Shown one piece after another: positions 34,442 to 43,280 of a stretch of DNA of 64,000 nucleotides. Origin of the DNA: Mariniphaga sp041684965 (GTDB lineage Bacteria > Bacteroidota > Bacteroidia > Bacteroidales > Prolixibacteraceae); the NCBI GenBank assembly GCA_041684965.1, contig JAWLGR010000019.1, positions 1-64,000 on the forward strand. The letters are read 5' to 3'. The notes under the pieces were generated by a model, which did not search any database, was not told where the DNA came from, and was given only the letters and a program-made list of their open reading frames with translations. Position numbers and translations under genes: made by a program. Each line of letters starts with the position of its first letter. Position 1 is the stretch's first letter.

Positions 34442-35848
34442 TTAAAAAGAATAATACACGCCGGTATATATACCAATACGGTATGGCCTGAAATCGACAT
34501 CCGGATTCTTATTAATAGAGTTTAAATAATAATTAAGCCGCGGTTCCATTGCCAATGAAAATTGTTTACCCAACGCATAATTAAAACCAAAACCAAAAGT
34601 TCCTGAAATGTTCATGGCAGAAATATCGCGTGTCCTGCCAATTCTTTGAATGCCGTATTGATTGTCGAGATATGCATTGTTTCCGACTATCAGTCCTGCA
34701 TTGATTCCTCCGATTAGCTCCACATCCAGGTCTGAATCAACAAGAAGAAAACGGAGATGGAAAGGAATTTCCACCAAATCGAATACCTGTGACAATTCTC
34801 CCTGAGTTATCAGGGAATTTCCCTCGAAAACATCATTTTCAAGATTCGCTGAAATTTCAGCACCAACAGGCAGGTTTTCCAATTCAATAATACCTGCAGG
34901 GCTGTTCATTGCAACATGATTGTTTTCCATTCTAACCACCGTATTAAAATAAAGCAGTTCAGCAGAAGCCTTGGTTGATTCTTTATTTACCCTTTCTCCA
35001 AAAATTTGTGGTGAGCTGTTCATTTGCTGACCATTTTGAGCATAATAAACTCCGCTTTCAAAGCTCCATCGTTTTGAGGTACGGTACCTTACAGAAAATC
35101 CACCACTGAGATTGGCCTTATTTTCTGCTGCTTCCCGGGTCATATTGCTGGCATACAGCTCACTATGCCGGGCAAAATAGGAGGAGTATCCCGGAGAAAT
35201 ATTCATTCCCATTGCCCATCCGGTATTTTTCGTTTCGTTTAAACCCAACAGATTTGCATTTCTTTCAATAATTTCCCTGTCTGAAGGCGAAAAACCCACC
35301 ACCTCTTCAGAAACATTATTTTTTGCTTCATTATTAACTCCAACATCAAACTGAGCAGTAAAAGAAGCTTCCAAAGGCGTTATCATTTCCGGTGTTCTTA
35401 TCATCTCCCTTTTTGCAACTGCCGCATTTTCTGCATTTATAAAGACCTCATCCTTAACTTGATTTTTTTTCTTTTCCGAAGCATCACCAGCAGCTTCAGC
35501 AAAAAACTGTGTATTTTGTTGTTTTTCGTCCTCCTTATTCTCATTACTGAAAATTTCTGTCCTGGAATCTCTGCTCCCGGATATAGGTTCATTATCTGTA
35601 TTTATCAGTTCTTTTTCAGCCACACGTGGCAAAGATTCAGTGGTTTCATTAAAATACCATCCGGCTAAAAATGCGAGCACCAATAAAGCAGCAACAGCCG
35701 ACCAACTGTACCAGGCAATCTTCTTTTTTCTGCGACCGGCAGCAAGCTGTTCCTGTATTCCGTCCCAAATAAATGCAGGGGGCTCTTCAGAAAAACCTCC
35801 AAGTTTTTCCTGAAACAGTTTATCTATATTTTTCTCATTATTCATCAT
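34442..35848 (-). CDS. Anti-sigma-like membrane protein with C-terminal beta-barrel
   Basis: 468 residues. The first 35 residues (DKLFQEKLGGFSEEPPAFIWDGIQEQL) resemble the cytoplasmic sigma-binding end of Bacteroidota anti-sigma factors. A single transmembrane helix follows (about 44-66, WSAVAALLVLAFLAGWYF), then a low-complexity Glu/Asn/Lys linker. The C-terminal part (about 215-468) has alternating beta strands of a PorT-like outer-membrane barrel and ends in F. Its start overlaps the stop of the ECF sigma gene by 4 nt, so it is co-translated with its probable target. It could link outer-membrane state to gene expression across both membranes (inference). Confidence 0.82.
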   Translation of the reverse strand: MMNNEKNIDKLFQEKLGGFSEEPPAFIWDGIQEQLAAGRRKKKIAWYSWSAVAALLVLAFLAGWYFNETTESLPRVAEKELINTDNEPISGSRDSRTEIFSNENKEDEKQQNTQFFAEAAGDASEKKKNQVKDEVFINAENAAVAKREMIRTPEMITPLEASFTAQFDVGVNNEAKNNVSEEVVGFSPSDREIIERNANLLGLNETKNTGWAMGMNISPGYSSYFARHSELYASNMTREAAENKANLSGGFSVRYRTSKRWSFESGVYYAQNGQQMNSSPQIFGERVNKESTKASAELLYFNTVVRMENNHVAMNSPAGIIELENLPVGAEISANLENDVFEGNSLITQGELSQVFDLVEIPFHLRFLLVDSDLDVELIGGINAGLIVGNNAYLDNQYGIQRIGRTRDISAMNISGTFGFGFNYALGKQFSLAMEPRLNYYLNSINKNPDVDFRPYRIGIYTGVYYSF

Positions 35849-36405
35849 GCAGAATAATTTGCATTTGATTTTACATCATCGTAAAGTTCCAGAACTTTAC
35901 GCTTTAAAATATCTCTTGCCCTTGCAAGGTTCGATTTCGATGTTCCCACCGAAATGTTCATGGCTTCACTTATTTGCTTATGATTCATACCTTCCAAAAC
36001 ATACAGGTTAAAAACCATCCGGTAACGTGGCGACAGCTGCTGTATTAAATCAAGCAGCTCATCTGCACCAAACTTTGCGAGGATATCATCCGTTACCGGC
36101 GCTGGTTCAAATTTTCCTATATCCTCCACCGGATACAGTAAATAATGTTTTCGGTATTTACCAAGCGAAACATTTACCATGATTCGTCTTACCCATCCTT
36201 CAAAAGAACCTTCGTATCGAAATTTTCCAATATTTTCAAAAACCTTTACAAAACCATCCTGCAGATTATCTTCTGCCTCAGTCCGATCTTTTGCATACCT
36301 TAAACATACCCCAAACATTTTCGGAGCAAACATCCGGTAAAGTTTTTCCTGCGCGCGCACATTACCCGAGGCACATTCCTTAATAATTACATTCAAATTT
36401 TCCAA
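35845..36405 (-). CDS. ECF-type RNA polymerase sigma factor
   Basis: 186 residues. Region 2 spans about 20-90 (YRMFAPKMFGVCLRYAKDRTEAEDNLQDGFVKVF, then FEGWVRRIMVNVSLGKYRK) and region 4 about 120-175 (LSPRYRMVFNLYVLEGMNHKQISEAMNISVGTSKSNLARARDIL). No region 1 or 3, so it is group 4. It should direct transcription of an envelope-response regulon when released from the anti-sigma protein encoded by the overlapping next gene. It diverges from the serpin genes. Confidence 0.95.
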   Translation of the reverse strand: MENLNVIIKECASGNVRAQEKLYRMFAPKMFGVCLRYAKDRTEAEDNLQDGFVKVFENIGKFRYEGSFEGWVRRIMVNVSLGKYRKHYLLYPVEDIGKFEPAPVTDDILAKFGADELLDLIQQLSPRYRMVFNLYVLEGMNHKQISEAMNISVGTSKSNLARARDILKRKVLELYDDVKSNANYSA

Positions 36406-36538
36406 TTCAGGCCTGTAAATGTTCCCCGCAAAAGTAAAGATAATTTCTGCTATTATTTAACTGAAATCTTCTGCTTTCAACAGCACGTTTGCTGTAACTT
36501 TTATAGCGGATACAATACCAGATTCTGTTTGGCATAAA

Positions 36539-36587
36539 AAGGTTGCGTGCAAATCAAAAGAAAAATAATTATTTTTCACGCAACCTT
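36539..36587. promoter_or_regulatory. Large inverted repeat between sigma factor and serpin genes
   Basis: AAGGTTGCGTG (36539-36549) and CACGCAACCTT (36577-36587) are perfect 11-bp inverted copies. Inside the loop lies a second palindrome, AAAAATAATTATTTTT (36561-36576). It lies in the divergent region, 50 bp before the first serpin start. Candidate operator or RNA hairpin. Confidence 0.55.
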
Positions 36588-36637
36588 ATGATTTCAGGCA
36601 TCGTCTTTGATAATGAAACCAATATAATAAAAACGAT

Positions 36638-37876
36638 ATGAAAACATTTCTGATTCTGTTCTTCACTTCTTTTTGCCTGTTAACTGGCTGTAACCAGCCG
36701 GAAGATATTACCGACGATTTTGATGAAATAACAGTTACTGAAAAAACTGCACATCTGATAGAGGCGGAAAACAAATTCGGGTTTGAGCTCTTTCAACATG
36801 TTTATTCTGCAGAAACAGAATTCGAAAACATTATGATTTCACCCCTGAGCATAAGCATTGCCCTTGCGATGACTTATAATGGCGCCAGAGGGGATACAAA
36901 AACAGCCATGGAAAAAACCTTAAAAGTTTATGGGCTTACTCCGAATGATATTAATGAATCTTATCTTACTTTAATCCGATCCTTAAAATCAGTTGACCCA
37001 AAAGTGCTTTTGGAAATTGCCAATGCCATTTTTTACCGTGACGATTTTGAGGTAGAGAATGAATTTATTGCCACTAACGAATATTTCTACGATGCTGCCG
37101 TTTCAGCATTGGATTTCAACGCTGAGCAACAGGCACTCGAAATTATAAATGGTTGGGTAAAAGAAAAAACACATGATAAAATTGAATCCATTCTGGACCA
37201 AATTACACGCGATCATGTAATGTTTCTTCTAAATGCAATTTATTTTAAAGGTATCTGGCAAAAAGAATTTAATGATAAAAATACTGAAGAGCTTCCATTC
37301 TTTCCAGCCGATGGAATGGCCATTAAAACGGAAACCATGCAGCGAACTGATACACTTCCTTATTCCTCCAATGAATTGTTTAGTGCAGTGCAGCTCAATT
37401 ATGGTAAAGGAAATTACAACATGTTTGTATTCTTGCCACACTCCGGAAAAGACTTAAATGAAATTATTGAAGAATTAAATCAGGAAACATGGCAAACCTG
37501 GATGAACAGTTTTAAAGAAACACAAAATGTAGATATTAAACTCCCAAAATTTAAATACGAATACGAAATTATGCTGAACGACGTTTTAACTGATATGGGA
37601 ATGGGAATAGCATTCACCGGTTCAGCTGATTTTACAGGGATAAACAGGCATGGTGGACTGCTCATTGATTACGTGAAGCACAAATCATTCATTGAAGTAA
37701 ATGAAGAAGGCACAGAAGCAGCAGCAGTCACAGTTGTCGCTATTGAACGTACATCGGCCGGAGGGCCTCAAAAAGTTCAGTTTATCGTAAACAGACCTTT
37801 CCTGTATGCCATAACAGAAAGAAGTACCGGCGCGGTGCTGTTTATGGGAACGGTTAAAAATCCTGCGCTGAATTGA
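36638..37876 (+). CDS. Serpin-family lipoprotein 1
   Basis: 412 residues. Lipobox LLTGC (cysteine 18) anchors it in the envelope. The rest is a full-length serpin (usual 370-400): NIMISPLSISIALAMTYNGARGDTK, MFLLNAIYFKGIWQKEF, and the hinge EEGTEAAAVTVVAIERTS before the shutter VNRPFLYAI. Small residues at P15-P9 (GTEAAAV) are typical of inhibitory serpins that trap proteases. Counting from P15 Gly, the scissile bond would lie at Thr-Ser, with Arg at P2. It probably guards the cell from serine or cysteine proteases. The next gene is a paralogue 15 nt downstream. Confidence 0.93.
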   Translation: MKTFLILFFTSFCLLTGCNQPEDITDDFDEITVTEKTAHLIEAENKFGFELFQHVYSAETEFENIMISPLSISIALAMTYNGARGDTKTAMEKTLKVYGLTPNDINESYLTLIRSLKSVDPKVLLEIANAIFYRDDFEVENEFIATNEYFYDAAVSALDFNAEQQALEIINGWVKEKTHDKIESILDQITRDHVMFLLNAIYFKGIWQKEFNDKNTEELPFFPADGMAIKTETMQRTDTLPYSSNELFSAVQLNYGKGNYNMFVFLPHSGKDLNEIIEELNQETWQTWMNSFKETQNVDIKLPKFKYEYEIMLNDVLTDMGMGIAFTGSADFTGINRHGGLLIDYVKHKSFIEVNEEGTEAAAVTVVAIERTSAGGPQKVQFIVNRPFLYAITERSTGAVLFMGTVKNPALN

Positions 37877-37891
37877 TTTAAATTAAACTCA

Positions 37892-39136
37892 ATGACAATG
37901 AAAATATTTATATACTTGTTAAGTTTCTTTATGACTGTCTTTTTATCATGCCAGAAAAATAATTATATCCAGGAAAAGCAGGAAATGACAACACTGGATG
38001 AAAAAGCAGCCTCAATAATAGAAGCTGATAATGCCTTTGGACTTCATCTTTTTCAAAAAATCAGAAACGAAGTCAATGATGAAAACCTGATGATTTCACC
38101 CTTGAGTGTATCAGTTGCTCTGGCAATGGCTTATAACGGAGCGGGCAGAGAAACAAAAACTGAGATGGAAAAAATTCTGGGGCTTAACGGTTTGTCCAAA
38201 GAACAAATCAATGCTTCTTATAAGAAATTGTTAACGGATTTTAATTCAATTGATGATGAGGTAGTTTTTGAAATTGCCAATGCCCTTTATTATTCCAGGG
38301 CATTCACTGTAAAACCTGAGTTTTTGACAATTAACAAAGCCATATATGATGCTGAAATTACCAGCCTTGATTTTAATGCTCCCTCGTCAGTTGAAATAAT
38401 CAATGACTGGGTCAATGAAAAGACCAAAGGGAAAATCGATAAAATAATCCAGCAACTTGACCCCCTCGACCGGATGGTGTTACTAAATGCTATTTATTTC
38501 TTCGGAACATGGAGCAACGAATTTGATGAAAATGGCACACATAATCTTGAATTTATTAAAGCCGACAGGGCCACACTTGAAGTTCCAATGATGAACAAAA
38601 TGGAAAAGCTGTACTATAAAACAACCGGAAACTTCAGGGCAATAAAAATGCCTTATGGTAACGGCCGCTTTAATATGGTTGTAATTCTTCCAAACGAGGG
38701 GAACAATTCAAAAGACATTATCAACAGTTTTTCAGGTGAAAACTGGAAAGAATGGATGTCAGGATTTGAAATCACTGACAGGGTTAAAATTACAATGCCC
38801 CGCTTTAAGTTTGCATTTGAAACCTCAGTAAAAGATGTATTGATTTTAATGGGAATGCAACAGGCATTTAATCCTGAAGCGGCTGACTTTTCAGACATCA
38901 CTGAGGAGGATTTATACATCAGTGAAATCAGGCATAAATCATACATTGATGTGAATGAGACCGGTACTGAAGCAGCAGCAGTAACTTCAGTCGTTTTTGC
39001 AACCACAAGCTTTAGGGATGAACCCCCTGTGGTACCGTTTTTCGTAAATAAACCATTTATTTTTGCAATCACAGAAAATAACACAGAAGCCATTCTTTTT
39101 ATTGGAGAAGTTAATCACCCGGAATACGATAATTAA
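37892..39136 (+). CDS. Serpin-family lipoprotein 2
   Basis: 414 residues. Lipobox VFLSC (cysteine 20). Serpin landmarks: NLMISPLSVSVALAMAYNGAGRETK, MVLLNAIYFFGTWSNEF and the hinge ETGTEAAAVTSVVFATTSF followed by VNKPFIFAI. It is clearly a tandem duplicate of the gene before it, but the reactive loop differs: P6-P1 read VVFATT against VAIERT, so different proteases may be trapped. By P15 counting, P1-P1' is Thr-Ser. ATG 37898 is a possible alternative start. It is followed by a lipoprotein gene after 4 nt. Confidence 0.93.
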   Translation: MTMKIFIYLLSFFMTVFLSCQKNNYIQEKQEMTTLDEKAASIIEADNAFGLHLFQKIRNEVNDENLMISPLSVSVALAMAYNGAGRETKTEMEKILGLNGLSKEQINASYKKLLTDFNSIDDEVVFEIANALYYSRAFTVKPEFLTINKAIYDAEITSLDFNAPSSVEIINDWVNEKTKGKIDKIIQQLDPLDRMVLLNAIYFFGTWSNEFDENGTHNLEFIKADRATLEVPMMNKMEKLYYKTTGNFRAIKMPYGNGRFNMVVILPNEGNNSKDIINSFSGENWKEWMSGFEITDRVKITMPRFKFAFETSVKDVLILMGMQQAFNPEAADFSDITEEDLYISEIRHKSYIDVNETGTEAAAVTSVVFATTSFRDEPPVVPFFVNKPFIFAITENNTEAILFIGEVNHPEYDN

Positions 39137-39140
39137 GTGT

Positions 39141-39794
39141 ATGAAACAAATTATAATATCTCTATTTTTAATTATTCTTTTTGCAAGTTGCCAGCAAAAT
39201 GAAACCCCTGCTATTCGACAAGAGGCAGGAATAGTATATGATTATGCCGGCATCGATCATTGCAGGTTTGTTATTGAGCTTGATAACGGGAAAAAAATTC
39301 AACCCCATTATTATCCGGAAGAGTTTGTTTTTTACCAGGGTCAAAGACTGCTTGTACGATATGCAGAACTTCCAAATTCCATATCGACATGTGGTAAAGG
39401 TGTACCCAGTGATGTGATATATGTGGAAGAGATTTTCGGCGGAGATTCTTTAACTGAAATTGAACTGCAGGATTACAATAACTTTTCCAATGACCCGGTT
39501 TATATTCATCTGGCATTTGTAAAAGATGATTTCCTTCACCTGAAAGTTTCATTCAGCGGAGGCTGTCGCAATCACGATTTCAATCTGCTAAAAATTAATG
39601 GCGGGGAACAGGAAGAAAATACAGCTTTGCTTGAATTAAGACATAATGCAAACGGCGACATGTGCGAAGCTGCCTTATCAAAAGAACTGCGATTCAGTTT
39701 AGCATCTTTAAAAGATGAGGGATATACAAAATTTCTTTTTAAAGCAATGCTTGAAGATGGCAGCACCTATATTGAACTCTTTTTGTTAGAGTAA
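39141..39794 (+). CDS. Hypothetical lipoprotein following the serpins
   Basis: 217 residues. Lipobox LFASC (cysteine 17). The first half (GIVYDYAGIDHCRFVIELDNGKKIQPHYYP...QRLLVRYAELPNSISTCGKGVPSDVIYVEEI) is a small beta domain with two cysteines that resembles the DUF4377/NigD-like style of beta fold, but I cannot name the family firmly. The second half is beta-rich and holds CRNHDFNLL. ATG 39141 is used because the signal peptide starts there and it is only 4 nt past the serpin stop; the frame is open from 39063. Tight coupling suggests a role with the serpins. Confidence 0.75.
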   Translation: MKQIIISLFLIILFASCQQNETPAIRQEAGIVYDYAGIDHCRFVIELDNGKKIQPHYYPEEFVFYQGQRLLVRYAELPNSISTCGKGVPSDVIYVEEIFGGDSLTEIELQDYNNFSNDPVYIHLAFVKDDFLHLKVSFSGGCRNHDFNLLKINGGEQEENTALLELRHNANGDMCEAALSKELRFSLASLKDEGYTKFLFKAMLEDGSTYIELFLLE

Positions 39795-39920
39795 TATTTT
39801 TTTACCTAAACTTAAATAAAAACTTCATCTGTCAAACAAGTTAATGCTATCTGGCATACAATCCAGTGGTTATACTTTTTCCTTCGGTGAATTTTATTTC
39901 AAAAACTAAATCCAACAAAA

Positions 39921-40400
39921 ATGTCAGTAAAAGATATTTTGATGCTCGGTAACCCTAAACTTTACGAATCATCGGATCCTGTAAAAGAAGAAGAAATTAA
40001 GGAATTGGCTCCGGAAATACATGAATTATTTGAAACGGTTATCGAATTCAGGAGAATTCATGGTACAGGCAGAGCGATTGCTGCGCCACAGCTTGGAATT
40101 CAAAAAAGGATTATCTGCGTTAATATAGAAATGCCCATCGAAATTATAAATCCTTCTCTGTCGAATTTGAGCAATGAAATGATTGAGCTTTGGGATGATT
40201 GTATGAGTTTTCCAAACCTGCTGGTAAAATTGATAAGACATAAAAGTCTTACGCTCGAATTCTTTGATTTTAACTGGGAAAAACACACCTGGCACTTGCA
40301 GGATGAAATGGCCGAACTGATACAGCACGAATTCGATCATCTGGAAGGAATTCTGGCCATTCAGCGTGCTATCGACAATAAATCATTCAAATGGAAATAA
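39921..40400 (+). CDS. Peptide deformylase-like protein, divergent
   Basis: 159 residues. Removes formyl from the first Met of new proteins if active. Motif 1 is GTGRAIAAPQLG (about 48-59). Motif 3, QHEFDHLEG, gives the zinc ligands His136 and His140 and catalytic Glu137. Motif 2, normally EGCLS, is DDCMS here (metal-ligand Cys94 kept; Glu-Gly changed to Asp-Asp, Leu to Met). All catalytic residues remain, so activity is plausible, but the changes suggest a second, specialised deformylase. It stands alone after the serpin operon and has its own terminator. Confidence 0.85.
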   Translation: MSVKDILMLGNPKLYESSDPVKEEEIKELAPEIHELFETVIEFRRIHGTGRAIAAPQLGIQKRIICVNIEMPIEIINPSLSNLSNEMIELWDDCMSFPNLLVKLIRHKSLTLEFFDFNWEKHTWHLQDEMAELIQHEFDHLEGILAIQRAIDNKSFKWK

Positions 40401-40436
40401 AAAATAACCGATTATTTTTATACAACCGGTTATTTT
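40401..40436. terminator. Bidirectional terminator, deformylase / FadL-like gene
   Basis: AAAATAACCG (40401-40410) pairs with CGGTTATTTT (40427-40436) around a 16-nt loop, with T-rich flanks on both strands, between two convergent genes. Confidence 0.75.
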
Positions 40437-40457
40437 TATCATGACTGTCTTTTAACA

Positions 40458-42044
40458 TTAGAAAATCCGATAGGAAAGCCCAACCGCAAGATTCAAAGTT
40501 GATTTACTATAAGTTTCTGTGTATAATCCAATATCCGGGTCATCAAATGTTACAGTCTGATCCTGATAGAAGGTATTTGAAATACCTGCATCAAGAGTTA
40601 AAGCCCTGGTAATTTTCCATTCAATACCAGCACCACCTGTCACCGATGGGTTACTAAAACTAAAATCGCTTTGATAGCTTTCAGCAATACCCTGGTCTCC
40701 ATACATTCCTCCCACACTGAAAGCAAAATTTTTGTGAACGTTAAACTGCAATCCCAGGGCTACTTCCATTCCGTTTTTTTCGATCTCCCGTGTTCTTATT
40801 TGGCTGGGATCCCTGTCCTTCCAAATTGACAGGTCTCTGGTATTGGGTCCCCATCCTACACCTTTATTAAAATACATATTGTAGGATAACTGAGCTTCAA
40901 TTAAATCACTCCGGAAACCAATGCCTGCTGCAAGTAAAGCGGGAATGTCATTTTGGGAAGTGCTTCCGTCGGGAAATAGTCCTATATCGTCTACAGTAGT
41001 ATTATTTGTAAGTGTCATAGATGTTTTCATCTCATATTTCAGTGCAATATCTATATTTTCTACAGGTGAAATATTTATACCTACCATTGGTGTGTAACCA
41101 AAACCAGTTTGTTGTGTATCCACTTTTTTATCAGCAACATCAGCATTATTAATTGTCTTCAAACTGTTACTTGTGGCATTCATAAATCCAACAGCCTGCT
41201 GATTTGTCAGGCCTGTTTGACCCATCGAACCAAGGACAGCTATAAGCTGCGGATTTGACACAGGTGCACTGCCTTCAACCAACCCCCCTTCAATAGCAGC
41301 CTGAAGCCCCTGAGATGAATTGTCAAGAAGGGCAATAGTTTGATCAAATACCGGCTTTGCCAATACCAAATATACTTCAGCATCAATTGGTTGATCAGCG
41401 GTATTTATTTGTATGTCTTTTATTGTTCCGTAATAAGTATTTTTTGCAGGTAAAAGTCTGACTCCTCCATACACCGAAAAATATTCACTAACAGCATATG
41501 TTGCTCCAAGCTGTATTCCCCAAAAAACAGAACTTCCTTCGAATGATAAATCTGCATTGTACCCGGTAGCAGCCGGAATCTGAAACGGAGCAAGCATTGG
41601 TGCTACATTCTGAAGACCATACCCCAGTTTGGCAAGAGGTATCTCAAACGAAGGCAATCCATTTTCATAAACAGCAGAGCCACCTCCTGCACTGGGCCCT
41701 ACCCCCAGAGATACCGCCCATTTATCCATTTTGTACACGGCAAAGGCAGTGGGAAAAACCGGTATATTCACTACCCCATCATAATATCCGTCGTTTAACA
41801 GGGGAAATGCACTGTCAACTGGCTTCTTTTGCAATATTGTCTGACTGTATGCCGCAAAATGCCATCCGTCACCAAGTTTTATGATTCCGGCAGGGTTAAA
41901 ATAAACCGCATCAATATCTGTGGAAGCATTTCGAGATAACATTCTGATATATTGTGCGCTTTGGTTTGTATTAGTTAGTAAGCCACCGGCATTGACCAGT
42001 GATGCAAGCATAAATAGTACTGCAAATAAGGAATGTCTCTTCAT
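40458..42044 (-). CDS. OmpP1/FadL-family outer membrane protein
   Basis: 528 residues. Signal peptide of about 19 residues (ending VNA). The N-terminal hatch has the family's hallmark: SRNASTDIDAVYFNPAGIIKLGDGWHFA (NPA motif). It is followed by alternating strands of a 14-stranded barrel and ends in aromatic LSYRIF. FadL proteins bring long-chain fatty acids or other hydrophobic compounds across the outer membrane. A long insertion (about 225-315, rich in Ala, Gln and Asn) lies in an extracellular loop region. Monocistronic. Confidence 0.9.
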   Translation of the reverse strand: MKRHSLFAVLFMLASLVNAGGLLTNTNQSAQYIRMLSRNASTDIDAVYFNPAGIIKLGDGWHFAAYSQTILQKKPVDSAFPLLNDGYYDGVVNIPVFPTAFAVYKMDKWAVSLGVGPSAGGGSAVYENGLPSFEIPLAKLGYGLQNVAPMLAPFQIPAATGYNADLSFEGSSVFWGIQLGATYAVSEYFSVYGGVRLLPAKNTYYGTIKDIQINTADQPIDAEVYLVLAKPVFDQTIALLDNSSQGLQAAIEGGLVEGSAPVSNPQLIAVLGSMGQTGLTNQQAVGFMNATSNSLKTINNADVADKKVDTQQTGFGYTPMVGINISPVENIDIALKYEMKTSMTLTNNTTVDDIGLFPDGSTSQNDIPALLAAGIGFRSDLIEAQLSYNMYFNKGVGWGPNTRDLSIWKDRDPSQIRTREIEKNGMEVALGLQFNVHKNFAFSVGGMYGDQGIAESYQSDFSFSNPSVTGGAGIEWKITRALTLDAGISNTFYQDQTVTFDDPDIGLYTETYSKSTLNLAVGLSYRIF

Positions 42045-42318
42045 TTAGTTTAATTTAGAATTATGTTATAAATCAATTAATTCAATGGAATTTTAATTTT
42101 AAACAGATGGTTTCAGGAGAACAAATTTAAAATTAATTATCAACTTGCAAAAAAGGCAGGTTGATTTTCATTAATTTAAAAATACAGGGACACAAAAAAT
42201 CTGTCTGACAGTCTGTTACCGAAAACACAGTTCTGGTGCCGCTTATAAACATCCCTTATTAGAATGGATTATTTGCAGTGAAAATGTTGGGAAACGAATA
42301 CAAAATCACCTCTCCCAT

Positions 42319-42852
42319 TTATTTATATGTAAACAAGGCTGCATTGGTATCTCTGCTGTTTGGACCGATGTAAGCTTTAAATGTTCCTGGTTCAGCAACA
42401 TGTTCCAGCATGTAATTGTAAAACTTTAAATGATCTTCGGTAATAATGAACCGCACCCTTTGAGATTCACCAGGCTTAAGCCGGATCTTTTGGAAACCTT
42501 TTAATTCCTTCACCGGACGGATAATGCTTGCAACCATATCCTGAATATAAAGTTGAACCACTTCCTCCCCATCATAATTCCCAGTATTGGCTACTGTAAC
42601 TACAGCCTCAGGTTTTTCATTTTCAGACAGTAATTCCCTGCTTAAAGTAACTTCACTGTATTCAAAACTCGTATAACTTAAATCATAGCCAAAGGGGAAC
42701 AACGGCGAATTGGGTACATCGATGTAATTGGAACGAAATTTTTGAAATTCATTCCCCGGATTCGGTCTTCCGGTTGTACGGTGTGCATAATAAATAGGTA
42801 TCTGTCCGACATTTCTTGGAAAAGTCATGGTAATTTTTCCTGAAGGGACCAA
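42319..42852 (-). pseudogene. GH3 beta-glucosidase remnant (C-terminal end only)
   Basis: 177 sense codons. PSGKITMTFPRNVGQIPIYYAHRTTGRP is the typical start of the last part of family 3 glycoside hydrolases, followed by the fibronectin-III-like domain (LFPFGYDLSYTSFEYS, ELKGFQKIRLKPGESQRVRF, FKAYIGPNSRD). The catalytic barrel and the second domain, more than 500 residues, are absent. Upstream in frame there is only SVTGCL after a stop; no ATG, and TTG 42852 is the only possible start. So this is a 5'-truncated gene, probably not functional. The deletion end lies 240 bp from the second phased repeat. Confidence 0.88.
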
Positions 42853-43088
42853 ACAACCGGTTACAGATTATTATGACATCTCATAATTTAAATAATTCCG
42901 GAGTGTATTTTGAAAATAAAATCGCAATGCAGCAAAATATGCGCAAGTCAAAAATCTGAAAACAGCGATTAATTTAAGAAAGACATTCATTGAATAAAAA
43001 ATTATTCACTGCAGTCAAGGGTGTCAGTATCCGGAGATATATCAAAAAATCACCTGACAGCTGCCAGGTTTGTATTTCCCTTATACAA

Positions 43089-43194
43089 CTTCGTATTATT
43101 TTCGTAGTAAATTCGTACTATATTCGTATCAAATTCGATAAATCGCGAATTTGTACCGAGTTTGTTCCGAATTTATATCGAATTTATATCGAAG
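43089..43194. repeat. 11-nt-phased TTCG/CGAA element, copy 2
   Basis: TTCG starts at 43090, 43101, 43112, 43123 and 43134; then CGAA (once CGAG) starts at 43146, 43157, 43168, 43179 and 43190. All steps are 11 nt except the central one of 12. The two arms are imperfect inverted copies (about two thirds of 50 positions pair, concentrated in AAATTCG blocks). CTTCG opens and CGAAG closes the element. Same design as 6952-7034. It is not a CRISPR (units too short, no spacers). Confidence 0.85.
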
Positions 43195-43280
43195 ATAATA
43201 ATGGAATGAACTCGAAATTTGCAAAATCAGATACTGATTGCAAATCGGGTTAACCGTTTATCTTTTTCAATCATGATAAA

